Below, one piece after another: positions 15,044 to 23,691 of a DNA stretch of 64,000 bases. A program made the translations under genes and the position numbers. The first letter of the stretch is position 1. Each line of letters begins with the position of its first letter. Origin of the DNA: JBLIRR01 sp049472395 (lineage in GTDB: Bacteria; SZUA-182; DTGQ01; JBLIRR01); NCBI GenBank assembly GCA_049472395.1, contig JBLIRR010000014.1:62001-126000 (forward strand), given 5' to 3'. The notes under the pieces were generated by a model. It had not been told where the DNA came from. It ran no database searches and saw only the letters and a program-made list of their open reading frames with translations.

Positions 15044-18000
15044 TCATCCCTCATCTGATTCACTAGGTGAAGGAGGGATTGAGCTTGGTACATGGTGGGT
15101 TTAATCTTTAATATGTTTTCAAGATGTGTAACTGCGTGTTTAATCTTACCATAATTATAGTAAGCAACTGCCAGGTTATAACGGCTATTGACATCGTCAG
15201 GCCTGAGCTTTATCACTTTTTCCCATTCTGAGATCGCCTCATCAATTAATCCCTGCTGTAAGTAAACAAGTCCTAAATTATAGCGGGCATCAGCATAATC
15301 AGATTTTAACGAGAGAGCCTCCTCATATTTTGCGAGGGACTTAGGGAGGAGTCCCTTCTTGAAATACACAGTCCCTAAGAAAAAATAAGGTTCCGGATAG
15401 TCAGGATTAATTGCCAGGGCACGCTCGAATTGCACAGAGGAGCGGTCGAGCCACCCTTTATTCAAATAGGCCCTTCCAAGATGACAATGAGCTTCTTCAT
15501 GCTCTTGAGCTACCCTTATAAGCTTTTCATATTCTATTATTGCCTGATCGATAAATCCGGTTGTATAGTAGAGCTCTGCAAGTTGATAGCGCGCTTCATA
15601 CTGCTGAGAATCCACGTTTAAGATTTCCAGATAGTTTACTATAGCCAAATCATAGTGTTGATGAGCCGTGTAATCCTGTGCCTGTGACAAGAGAGTCTCA
15701 ATATAAAGTTCCTTTGCTTTGTCATCATCAGGATTAAGCTGCAAAGCCTGCTTGAGTTTTTCAAGGGCTTTTTCTTTCGGCCTTCCCTCCACAAGATCTA
15801 TAAAAGCCTTGGTAGTATATTTTTTGGCCTCAATAAAGTGGTGGACCTCCTTGTGCAAAGTATTATCCATGCCACCGGATATAAGATCATCTATCCCAGA
15901 TCCACGAAGGGTGTGCAGTGCCCTTAGAAGAGTCGTGTCCTTGTTGTGCCCTTTATCTTTATAGTTATATAAGGATCTTCCCAAAGAATAATCATCCGTA
16001 AAAAGCGCGCTGTCAGAGCAAAAGGAAGCTATAGCCCGTTCATCCATAAAAAAATGAGCGAGTGATTTACTATGAAGGGCTGTTTCATTCCATGCAAATT
16101 TTTGAAGTGAACCGAGTAGACAATAATTATGAGGTAAGTCTACCTCCCATAGGCTGAGAAAGGGGAAGACGTGAGCGCATGTATAAAGAATCGATTTAAA
16201 TTGTTCTTCTTTTATGCCCCTTGTTGACAGATTGATTACAATTATTCCGTCAGGTTGTAATCTTTGTGAGCAAAGTTGAAAAAATTCAAAGGTAAGAAAT
16301 TCCTGCGCAGTTGCCGGCCACCGAGAGGCGGGGTGCGATATGATTACATCATACATATTTTTTGTGAAGGTTAAATATTCCCTTATATCTCTATTAATAA
16401 TATGCTGTTTTGGGTCATTGAGCGTCGGGTGCTCGATCCTTTGATAATATAAGGTGGCCTCTATGAGTTCGTTGGCACTCTCTACACAATCTATCGAATC
16501 CGGGCGGTACTCTTTTACTGAATGTAAGGTGACACCATTTCCAAGCCCTAAAAGTAATACCTGTGTGGGATTTCTATGAAGGACCATTGGTATATGGGCA
16601 AGCAGGCTCTTTGATGAAATACTCTTTCCATCTATGTGCACACTTATCTTTTCATGATATTCTTTTACCTCTGCATAAGCCATTGCGCCTTCTTTCGTAA
16701 AGAGTACCTTCTCCTCTTTCTCCAATGCGTTGCTGTTGGTTAGATTGTGTATAAGGGATGGCTGGAATAAGATATAACATACTATTAGTGCTGCCAGAGA
16801 AAGAGAAGCCCGATATTTCAGTGAAAATGGGCTGCTGATGAGAAAGAATAGACTCCCAATAATGAGGTGGATGCAAATGGCTACAAGGCTCATCCTAACC
16901 AAACCAATACCAGTGTGTGCTAGAAGGCGCCATACGAGGACACCGATTAAACATCCAAGTGTATAAACCGAATACACAGAAGCGGTAGACTTCCCCACTT
17001 TTTGTAGTGTATCCATATATATCTTGCTCACAAGCGGAAAGGAGAAACCTGTCAGAAGGGCAGGCATCGAGACAATAAAAAGAAGAAAGAAAAATATAAT
17101 TATGTGCGGCAGGGGAAGGGAAGGGCCTGATTCGGCAGCGAACAGAGAAAACCAATCAAGGAGAGGGATTATTATAAAGCAATAGAGACTGAGAAGGAGT
17201 TCTACAATTGCAAAGAACATCACAGGATTATCTTTTTTATCTATAAAAATGGAGAGACTGATACTGCCTAATGTCACACCAAGGAGAACAGTTGATACGA
17301 TGAGGAAAAATGACCACACCGATAAATCCATTGAAATAATAAGGGTTTTTAACCAACTGAGCTGAAAAAGCATCGTTGCACAGGAGGACAGCGCGTACCC
17401 TCCTAATAGTATTCCTTTAAAGCGATATAGGCTTTTATTCACCTCAGTTTTACCCTCGGGTAAAGACGCACGGCTTAATGAATAGTATGTATGAACAGAA
17501 AGCGAGGTTATGCCTATGAGCAGATTCAATGTCCCTGCTAAATAGACACTCTTATTTATCCCAAGATAGGGCAGCAAAAGAAATCCAGTCAATAATGCCC
17601 CCAGGAAGCTCCCAAGAAGATGAATACCATAATATTGGCCGATGGCCCATCCTGCAATACTGGCTTTTTTAACAAAAAATTTTATTAACATAGGCCAGGA
17701 GGCGCCTATGAGAGCAAGAGGGACCATAAGTAATAATGCACACACAAAGAAATTTAATTGGTGTGTGGCGATCCGGATGAAATAGGGTAAGAAGAGGCAA
17801 GAGCAGCCTAAGATCCCCTGGAGAATGCCATATGTTTTAAATAGATCGGGGCGATCATCAATAAATCTCCCGCTTATAAAACTACCGAGGGCCAATCCTG
17901 TAAAATAGATGGCAAAAATAGTAGTAATAGAATAACGGAGAATGCGGACAGAAGCCACTGCATAAATTAATCCGGAGATCCCTGAGAAAAAAAAGAGCAG

Positions 18001-18045
18001 AAGAATTATACTTTTTACTTTTGTCGTATCTGATGCGTCTCTCAT
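15040..18045 (-). CDS. MFS-like / spermidine-synthase-like / TPR fusion protein
   Basis: A 1001-residue fusion. Residues 1 to about 430 form some 12 membrane segments starting with LLLFFFSGISGLIYAVASVR, as in fused spermidine-synthase membrane proteins. A Rossmann methyltransferase/SpeE-like domain follows (about 440-680) with VLLLGLGNGVTL and CVESANELIE. The SpeE catalytic segment (normally DVI..D) reads DVIISHPASRWP, so aminopropyl transfer is doubtful. The last 270 residues are about eight TPR repeats. The stop overlaps the start of the sulfatase-like gene. Fusions of this kind are common in large genomes of environmental bacteria, but their reaction is not established; a role in modifying or exporting a surface molecule fits the neighbours. 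Confidence 0.87.
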   Translation of the reverse strand: MRDASDTTKVKSIILLLFFFSGISGLIYAVASVRILRYSITTIFAIYFTGLALGSFISGRFIDDRPDLFKTYGILQGILGCSCLFLPYFIRIATHQLNFFVCALLLMVPLALIGASWPMLIKFFVKKASIAGWAIGQYYGIHLLGSFLGALLTGFLLLPYLGINKSVYLAGTLNLLIGITSLSVHTYYSLSRASLPEGKTEVNKSLYRFKGILLGGYALSSCATMLFQLSWLKTLIISMDLSVWSFFLIVSTVLLGVTLGSISLSIFIDKKDNPVMFFAIVELLLSLYCFIIIPLLDWFSLFAAESGPSLPLPHIIIFFFLLFIVSMPALLTGFSFPLVSKIYMDTLQKVGKSTASVYSVYTLGCLIGVLVWRLLAHTGIGLVRMSLVAICIHLIIGSLFFLISSPFSLKYRASLSLAALIVCYILFQPSLIHNLTNSNALEKEEKVLFTKEGAMAYAEVKEYHEKISVHIDGKSISSKSLLAHIPMVLHRNPTQVLLLGLGNGVTLHSVKEYRPDSIDCVESANELIEATLYYQRIEHPTLNDPKQHIINRDIREYLTFTKNMYDVIISHPASRWPATAQEFLTFEFFQLCSQRLQPDGIIVINLSTRGIKEEQFKSILYTCAHVFPFLSLWEVDLPHNYCLLGSLQKFAWNETALHSKSLAHFFMDERAIASFCSDSALFTDDYSLGRSLYNYKDKGHNKDTTLLRALHTLRGSGIDDLISGGMDNTLHKEVHHFIEAKKYTTKAFIDLVEGRPKEKALEKLKQALQLNPDDDKAKELYIETLLSQAQDYTAHQHYDLAIVNYLEILNVDSQQYEARYQLAELYYTTGFIDQAIIEYEKLIRVAQEHEEAHCHLGRAYLNKGWLDRSSVQFERALAINPDYPEPYFFLGTVYFKKGLLPKSLAKYEEALSLKSDYADARYNLGLVYLQQGLIDEAISEWEKVIKLRPDDVNSRYNLAVAYYNYGKIKHAVTHLENILKIKPTMYQAQSLLHLVNQMRDE

Positions 18046-18334
18046 CGATGCAAGGGTACTCTCATTCAGGGTATTACCTTAAATTAAGGATTTACAAAAC
18101 TATCCCCAGAAGTAGAGCCGGAAGATTGCTATGTCATAGAATGGGAGGAGCAATGATGCGCTCATAAGAAAGGATCATAAAGATTACGCTCTCTCATCGG
18201 AACTCTCCAATAGTATGTTCTGCCAGCTTCTGTCTTTATGGAAGATCTGGGGAAAAGCTGGTTTATACCATTTTTTATCTCAATTTAGTATAGCGTGGAT
18301 GAGACTACTCTGTCAATGGGAAAGTCTGCATTTT

Positions 18335-18898
18335 TTAAGGGAGATATTTTTGTAAATAATTTTGCCCTACAAAATAGACAATGGCCTCTTCAGGAGTCAG
18401 ATTGAGATTGTGTGCATAACTCGCCATTAATGCTCCAATATAATCAGCTGTAAAATCCTGTTGATATAAACCGGGGGTGACACGTGCGACATCATAAAAC
18501 TTAATAGCGTACTGGAGATAATTATAAACCGCTAAAGCCTCGTTTACACTATTATCGTATGGATTATACATTCCTCCGTATACATTACCATATGATCCTC
18601 CATAGAGACCTCCGTAAAGGCCATACGATCCCCCATAGAGGCTTCCATAAAGCCCGCCCCCATACAAGCCCCCATATATTCCACGCCCATATACGCCTCC
18701 ATAAAGAAGGCCGCCATACAATGAGCCACCGTAGATGCCTCCTAACATTCCCCCATATATCCCATAGAGCCCGCCTCCAAAGAGCCCACCATAATAACCA
18801 AATTGTGCATGTGCAGGTTTAATGCTAAAAGATAATAAGAATAAAATAGTTATAATTATAATTTTTGTTCCTGATTTATTTATTCTTTCTTTCATCAT
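18335..18898 (-). CDS. Secreted Gly/Tyr-rich low-complexity protein (no haem motif)
   Basis: A 187-residue exported protein. After a signal peptide (IIIITILFLLSFSIKPAHA) it has about 85 residues of irregular GGLYGG, GGGLYG and GGVYG units. The last 75 residues are ordinary and probably helical (ending LTPEEAIVYFVGQNYLQKYL). It shares the repeat type with the two proteins at 21666-22376 and 22558-23241 but its C-terminal domain is different and lacks CxxCH. AAGGAGGA five bases upstream supports the start. Low-complexity Gly/Tyr proteins often form surface films, fibres or matrices; that is the most I can infer. Confidence 0.85.
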   Translation of the reverse strand: MMKERINKSGTKIIIITILFLLSFSIKPAHAQFGYYGGLFGGGLYGIYGGMLGGIYGGSLYGGLLYGGVYGRGIYGGLYGGGLYGSLYGGSYGLYGGLYGGSYGNVYGGMYNPYDNSVNEALAVYNYLQYAIKFYDVARVTPGLYQQDFTADYIGALMASYAHNLNLTPEEAIVYFVGQNYLQKYLP

Positions 18899-19212
18899 CA
18901 GCTCCTCCTTAGAATATTGATTTCATAATTTTATCATGGTTTTATATAAATACTTGATTATATTGTTTCTCTTCTCTCATATTTCAAGACTTAATCCCCA
19001 TCTCTCACATGGTATGTGTCCAAAATGAGAATTGCCACCTCGTGCTCTATACCTTTAAAACTCATATATCTAAAATATCATAAAAAAAAATTTTATTCAA
19101 TGTGGTCTTGCATTTTGCAGCAAAAGAAATGCGTTATAAGGACAATTTCTATGGGCAAGTAGCCGATAAAAAAGATATAACTCAATATATGTGCAGGGAA
19201 AAAGGTCAGGGC
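18899..19212. other. Divergent intergenic region
   Basis: About 314 bases between the Gly/Tyr-rich gene and the hybrid kinase gene. AT-rich, without a convincing gene or promoter match. The stretch CAAAATGAGAATTGC (near 19020) recurs exactly near 38160, where it is one arm of an inverted repeat. Confidence 0.5.
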
Positions 19213-20796
19213 ATGAAGAGCAGAGTATCCAATAATCAAAGAATTCTCGTCATTGATGATGATCCGGTAATATGCCAGGTCTTAAATCATTCTTTGAAAA
19301 AACGCGGATATAGAGCATTTTCTGTGCATAATGGAGAGCAAGCAGTCAACGCATGTCAGGAGGAGTATTACAATATTGCCTTAATAGATCTTTTTTTGCC
19401 TGATATTCCCGGTATAGAAGTCATGAGAATGATCAAGGAAATCTCTTCTGATACGGAGTCCATAATCATTACGAGTCATGCTTCCCTTGATACTGCAATT
19501 CAAGCGATGCAGGATGGAGCTTTTAGTTATTTGATTAAGCCCATTGATATGAAATACATGCATGCGGTTATTTCTAAATCTTTGGAAAAGCAGAAATCGC
19601 AAATAGAGCGCAGAAAGGCAGAGGCGGAGAAAAGGAAACTTGAGGAGCAACTCTTTTATGCTGAAAAAATGAAAGCAATCGGTACCTTAGCAGGGGGGAG
19701 TGCACATGACTATAATAATATCTTGATGGTGATTCGGGAGGCAGTCTCCCTCATGTCATTAGATATTGATTCTCAACATCCTCATTACAAATACTTAAAA
19801 ACAATTGAACGCGAAATAAAAAAGGGCTCAGAAATAACAAAACAATTATTAGGATTTGCCAGAGGGGACACATATAAACCTAAACCGATTAATATCACTA
19901 CATTGGTGAAAGAAAGTTTCCACATATTCAATCATATGAAAAACCACATACGCATCCATGAACACTATCAGGATGATATTTGGCTTGTTGAAGCAGACAA
20001 AGGACAGATTGAGCAGGTTCTTCTCAATTTGTATATAAATGCCGATCAGGCGATGCCGAACGGGGGAGATCTCTATCTTGAGACAAAAAATAAAAGACTC
20101 GGTCATGATCATGTGAATGTATTCAATGGAGCGCCTGGTGAGTATGTGATGATATCGGTAAGAGATACTGGCATAGGTATGGATGAGGCAACCAAGCAAA
20201 GGATATTTGAGCCCTTCTTCACCACAAAGAAAAAAGAAATCGGGACCGGGCTTGGTCTTGCGTCTTCTTATGGAATTATCAAAAATCATAATGGTTTCAT
20301 CAATGTTTACAGCGAGCTATCCGTCGGCACGTGTTTCACCATTTATTTACCCAAAATAAATAACAAGTCTATCCTTCACGAAGACAGCTCCCAATCCCAG
20401 GATAAAGAATATGAGGTTTTAAAGGGGAGCGGAACAGTGATGTTAGTGGATGATGATGTATCCTTACGTAAGTTTGGAAAGAAAATTTTGGAAAGACTGG
20501 GGTATACCAGTATGGTTGCCGACAGCGGCCGAGGAGCCTTGGAGGTATTGAGAGCTCATAAGGATGCTATTGATTTGGTTATATTAGATGTGATTATGCC
20601 TGATATGAGTTGTGAAGAAGTGTATCATCATCTTAAGGAAATAAATCCGGATATTAAGGTTCTGCTCTCAAGCGGCTACAATGAAAACAGCCAGACAAGC
20701 GATATAGTGAATTTAGGATGTAATGGTTTTATCCAGAAACCATTTGCCATAGTTGAGTTTTCAAGGATCATTAGGGAGATATTAGAAAGGGAGTAA
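19213..20796 (+). CDS. Hybrid signalling protein: receiver - histidine kinase - receiver
   Basis: A 527-residue soluble protein. An N-terminal receiver (about 10-125: VIDDDP, LIDLFLP, SYLIKP) is followed by a coiled coil, a histidine kinase core and a second receiver (about 410-527: VDDD, LVILDVIMPD, IQKP). The kinase has the H-box GGSAHDYNNIL, N-box LLNLYINADQAMP, DTGIGMD, FEPFFTTKK and GTGLGLASSYGI. Phosphate would pass from the kinase to one of the receivers or to a partner; no DNA-binding output exists. I chose ATG 19213, with AAAGG eight bases upstream and a typical receiver N-terminus, over a longer frame starting at GTG 19102. It is not clearly in an operon. Confidence 0.9.
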   Translation: MKSRVSNNQRILVIDDDPVICQVLNHSLKKRGYRAFSVHNGEQAVNACQEEYYNIALIDLFLPDIPGIEVMRMIKEISSDTESIIITSHASLDTAIQAMQDGAFSYLIKPIDMKYMHAVISKSLEKQKSQIERRKAEAEKRKLEEQLFYAEKMKAIGTLAGGSAHDYNNILMVIREAVSLMSLDIDSQHPHYKYLKTIEREIKKGSEITKQLLGFARGDTYKPKPINITTLVKESFHIFNHMKNHIRIHEHYQDDIWLVEADKGQIEQVLLNLYINADQAMPNGGDLYLETKNKRLGHDHVNVFNGAPGEYVMISVRDTGIGMDEATKQRIFEPFFTTKKKEIGTGLGLASSYGIIKNHNGFINVYSELSVGTCFTIYLPKINNKSILHEDSSQSQDKEYEVLKGSGTVMLVDDDVSLRKFGKKILERLGYTSMVADSGRGALEVLRAHKDAIDLVILDVIMPDMSCEEVYHHLKEINPDIKVLLSSGYNENSQTSDIVNLGCNGFIQKPFAIVEFSRIIREILERE

Positions 20797-20929
20797 CCAT
20801 AAAGAAAATGTGTTATAATTGGCCGTACATAGAGACATCGCGATATACTAAAATAAAAAGAATTATTGGATTCTATATAAAATACCTCTATCAACGATTT
20901 ATTACAGCTTTACTAAGGAAGGACAGATC

Positions 20930-21580
20930 CTAATTTTTTCTAATGTATATTTCCATGACAGTTCGTGTGCTTTTATCTATTTTAAAACGCAGGTCAAGCT
21001 TTTTATATATGAGAAAATCTATATTTTGCCCTTCATTGAGGGTATAGTTATTACCAAAAGCCTCTTTGACTTTATCTTCCGATATGCCGACTCTCACACC
21101 GTTATCAAACCTATATTTCGGGTCTAATACTGTTATTCTTTTTACCACATCATTTGTGATAAGAAAGTAAATATTTCCATAGTAAAGATTGCAGCGTGAG
21201 GGCATATTGTGAAGGGTATATGAATTCTTGCCATAAAAAATCTTATCAGGTTTTCCTAGTATTTTTATTACTAGATTTTTATTCATATCAAAATTGTAAG
21301 GGCCAACTTTTTTACCGAGTACGATGAGATTATCCGTTTCTTCATAAATCGTAAGCATTCGCCTAAGGGAGTTTATAATAATACCCCTGTTTTTATCTGA
21401 TATTTTGGCACATATGATATTTTTATAGATTTCGATTGCCGAATCAGATTGTCCTTCTTGGGTTTCAAGTAAAAAAGCCTTTTCATAGAGTTGCGGAAGG
21501 TCTTCAGCACACACAATCTGTAAAGGGCAACTGTAGAGGAGCGTGATAATACTTAAAAATAGAAGCTTTAAAATACTCAT
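20930..21580 (-). CDS. Exported protein of unknown function
   Basis: A 216-residue protein with a signal peptide (ILKLLFLSIITLLYS, then CPLQIVCA). The mature part starts with a short helical region of TPR-like spacing (YEKAFLLETQEGQSDSAIEI) and continues with a C-terminal domain with a repeated pattern: GPYNFDMNKNLVIKILGKPD and, later, GVRVGISEDKVKEAFGNNY, each followed by a beta-rich stretch. That pattern resembles SmpA/OmlA-like small periplasmic folds, but I cannot name a family. I use the ATG at 21580; a longer frame from 21649 would run through a GC-rich hairpin and hide the signal peptide. It lies on the same strand as the haem-bearing Gly/Tyr-rich genes just upstream. Confidence 0.75.
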   Translation of the reverse strand: MSILKLLFLSIITLLYSCPLQIVCAEDLPQLYEKAFLLETQEGQSDSAIEIYKNIICAKISDKNRGIIINSLRRMLTIYEETDNLIVLGKKVGPYNFDMNKNLVIKILGKPDKIFYGKNSYTLHNMPSRCNLYYGNIYFLITNDVVKRITVLDPKYRFDNGVRVGISEDKVKEAFGNNYTLNEGQNIDFLIYKKLDLRFKIDKSTRTVMEIYIRKN

Positions 21581-21603
21581 ATAGTGTCTAGTATATAAAG
21601 AAT

Positions 21604-21640
21604 GGGGGCACGGCCCTATTAAGAAAACCTGCCCCCTTTT
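21604..21640 (+). repeat. GC-rich hairpin with T-run on the plus strand
   Basis: GGGGGCA (21604-21610) and TGCCCCC (21630-21636) pair around 19 bases, followed by TTTT on the plus strand. It stands out in an AT-rich gap between minus-strand genes. It could be a REP-like element or an antisense terminator. Confidence 0.5.
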
Positions 21641-21665
21641 ATTCATCATAGTTAAATCATCATTG

Positions 21666-22376
21666 TTAAATTACAACTAAACTTGAATATGATGCAGGAT
21701 GACATGCTGAACAGTCAGCTGCAAACACTATTAAATCCAGTGGATTAGCAACCACTTGATATGCGTGGTATAATAGCCAATCGGGCACACTTGCCACAAC
21801 CGCAGCCAGTGTTGGATCTGAGGCAAGTGTTTCTAATAAAACAGGATCAGCAGCGAGTATAGGACCTATTGTTGGGTCTGCCAGAAGCGCAGCTTGAAGA
21901 TCGGCTATAACCTGTTCTGCAAAGAGGACAAGATCAAGCTGTTGGTAATAAGCAGTAGGGTAATATCCGCCGCCGTAATATCCTCCATAAAGTCCGCCAT
22001 AATATCCGCCGCCGTAGTATCCGCCATAATATCCGCCGCCGTAGTATCCGCCGCCGTAAAGTCCTCCATAGAGTCCGCCATAATATCCGCCGCCGTAGTA
22101 TCCGCCGCCGTAAAGTCCTCCATAGAGTCCGCCATAATATCCGCCGCCGTAATATCCGCCGCCGTAAAGTCCTCCATAGAGTCCGCCGCCGTAAAGCCTG
22201 CTATAGAGTCCGCCGCCGTAAAGTCCGCCGCCATAGAGTCCGCCGTAAAGTCCACCATAAAGTCCGCCGTAGTATCCATATTGAGCATTCGCTATACAGA
22301 TTAGGCAAAAAATTGATACTGCTGCAAGTGAGAGCGCAACATATTTGTTCCCTAAAAACCTAACTTTTTTCATCAA
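21666..22376 (-). CDS. Secreted Gly/Tyr-rich repeat protein with C-terminal haem motif
   Basis: A 236-residue exported protein. A signal peptide (YVALSLAAVSIFCLICIANA) is followed by about 110 residues made almost only of Gly, Tyr and Leu (LYGGLYGGGYYGGGYYGG units). The last 95 residues form an Ala/Leu-rich helical domain with DPTIGPILAADPVLLETLAS and PDWLLYHAYQ, ending in DCSACHPASYSSLVVI. CSACH is a c-type haem attachment motif and the protein is exported, so covalent haem is plausible. The C-terminal domain aligns well with that of the protein at 22558-23241. Three nearly identical 54-bp units in the gene point to recent repeat expansion. Possible role: a surface or periplasmic electron-carrying fibre or matrix; no known family recognised. 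Confidence 0.88.
   Translation of the reverse strand: MMKKVRFLGNKYVALSLAAVSIFCLICIANAQYGYYGGLYGGLYGGLYGGGLYGGGLYSRLYGGGLYGGLYGGGYYGGGYYGGLYGGLYGGGYYGGGYYGGLYGGLYGGGYYGGGYYGGYYGGGYYGGLYGGYYGGGYYPTAYYQQLDLVLFAEQVIADLQAALLADPTIGPILAADPVLLETLASDPTLAAVVASVPDWLLYHAYQVVANPLDLIVFAADCSACHPASYSSLVVI
22021..22182 (-). repeat. Three tandem 54-bp units inside the Gly/Tyr-rich gene
   Basis: Units at 22021-22074, 22075-22128 and 22129-22182. The first two are identical and the third differs by one base (GTAGTAT to GTAATAT). Each encodes 18 residues, LYGGLYGGGYYGGGYYGG. More degenerate units flank them on both sides. Confidence 0.95.
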
Positions 22377-22557
22377 CCCATAACCTTTCTTTATTAACTA
22401 ACAAAATCTTACTCTTAAATCATTTTTAATGATATCATCTATATTGATATCATGTTTCCTGATACTATATTTTATTTTTTGTTCTATCTCCTCCTTTCCT
22501 ATTTTAGATGAGACCTTAAATTATGAGGCCTTTTTTAATCAAATCTCTATTCATTAA

Positions 22558-23241
22558 TTAATGACATATACTGCAATCAGAGATCATAACTACAATGGCT
22601 GAGGGATCATTCGTGATAATTGTCAAATGTATGAGCAGCCAGTCAGGGGTTTGCTGCAACACCAGTTCTAATGTGGTGCTTGAGGCCAGTGAGTCTAAAA
22701 GTATAGGATCTGCCAATAATATTTCACCAAGGATAGGAGTATTCACAAGCACATCATATACCCAATCAATGACTGCTTCAGCAAATACTGCTTCAGCCGC
22801 AAAAGGGATCGTGGCATCCTGTAAGATGCTCGCTCCATAAAGTCCTCCATATAAACCTATGCTATTCAATCCACCGTATAAACCGCCAAAGAGGCCATAT
22901 CCTCCATAGAGTCCCCCGTAAAGTCCCCCATAGAGTCCCCCGTAAAGCCCACCATAATATCCACCGTAGTATCCACCATACAATCCTATACCGTATAATC
23001 CCCCATATAAACCAAGGCCGTAAAGCCCTCCGTATAATCCTTGACCGTATAATCCCAAGCCATAGAGCCCATATCCGCCGTATAAGCCGCCATATAAATT
23101 TCCATATAAGCCATAGGAGCCATACAGTCCATTAGTAAATAGATAGCTGTTGCTGTAGTTGGATTTCATTAAGAATATAGAGAGAAATATTACAAATAAT
23201 AGTATATAGGATAATTTTCTTTTCATAATATTTAAACTCAC
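22558..23241 (-). CDS. Secreted Gly/Tyr-rich repeat protein ending in CSICH
   Basis: A 227-residue exported protein paralogous to the one at 21666-22376. A signal segment (LSYILLFVIFLSIFLMKS) precedes about 115 residues of LYGGYGLYG and LYGGLYGG units. The helical C-terminal domain (AEAVIDWVYDVLVNTPILGE, DPILLDSLAS, TPDWLLIHL) ends in SDCSICH, with the haem-ligand His as the last residue before TAA. I checked the stop codon and the last seven codons on the minus strand. It lies divergently from the octahaem cytochrome gene across a 450-base gap. As c-type haem attachment needs export and the CxxCH motif, both present, a monohaem at the very C-terminus is inferred. Confidence 0.88.
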   Translation of the reverse strand: MSLNIMKRKLSYILLFVIFLSIFLMKSNYSNSYLFTNGLYGSYGLYGNLYGGLYGGYGLYGLGLYGQGLYGGLYGLGLYGGLYGIGLYGGYYGGYYGGLYGGLYGGLYGGLYGGYGLFGGLYGGLNSIGLYGGLYGASILQDATIPFAAEAVFAEAVIDWVYDVLVNTPILGEILLADPILLDSLASSTTLELVLQQTPDWLLIHLTIITNDPSAIVVMISDCSICH

Positions 23242-23691
23242 TTATAAATGTTTATACCCAATACCTCCATTTTTTAACGCTCTCTCTCAAACCAACTTCC
23301 CTTGCTTTTTTTCACTCTTTAAATCTTTATAAATAATCAGTAAGTTATTTTGTAGTGCTCTCAACTCCCTTATTATAATTTATACTATAAATAATATTAA
23401 AAATTTTTATTTTTATTTATTTAGCTTTTTTTTGATTAAGAGATGATTAAGCATAATAAATATCATTAATGTTTTTCAGCAATATATATGCCATTATCTA
23501 AAATCTAGTCTTTCAATATGTTATGGGATAATTAGAAAAAAAAGGTCTTAATATTTATGCATTTTATCGAGAATTTTACGAAGCGATTTTATGACAAAAT
23601 TTTTCTTCCTCTTTACAAATAAGACAAAATAATATATAAATTAAGTATCAAAATCTTTTACACATATACTATTAAGGTTAACTCTTTAAGC
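23242..23691. other. Divergent AT-rich region between the haem-tipped protein and the octahaem cytochrome
   Basis: 450 bases, extremely AT-rich, with no gene. TATACT at about 23666 lies 20 bases before ATG 23692, with no good -35 box. It probably carries promoters for both divergent genes, so the two could be co-regulated. Confidence 0.5.

Noticed and set aside
22021..22182. Possible CRISPR-like array because of regular 54-bp units
   Set aside because: The units are contiguous without spacers and encode in-frame Gly/Tyr repeats; no cas genes are near.
21894..22304. Long open frames on both strands over the Gly/Tyr-rich repeats (ISAAVVSAAVKSS and MADSMEDFTAADTT types)
   Set aside because: Tandem DNA repeats keep several frames open. 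Only the minus-strand frame with signal peptide and C-terminal CxxCH domain is complete and sensible.
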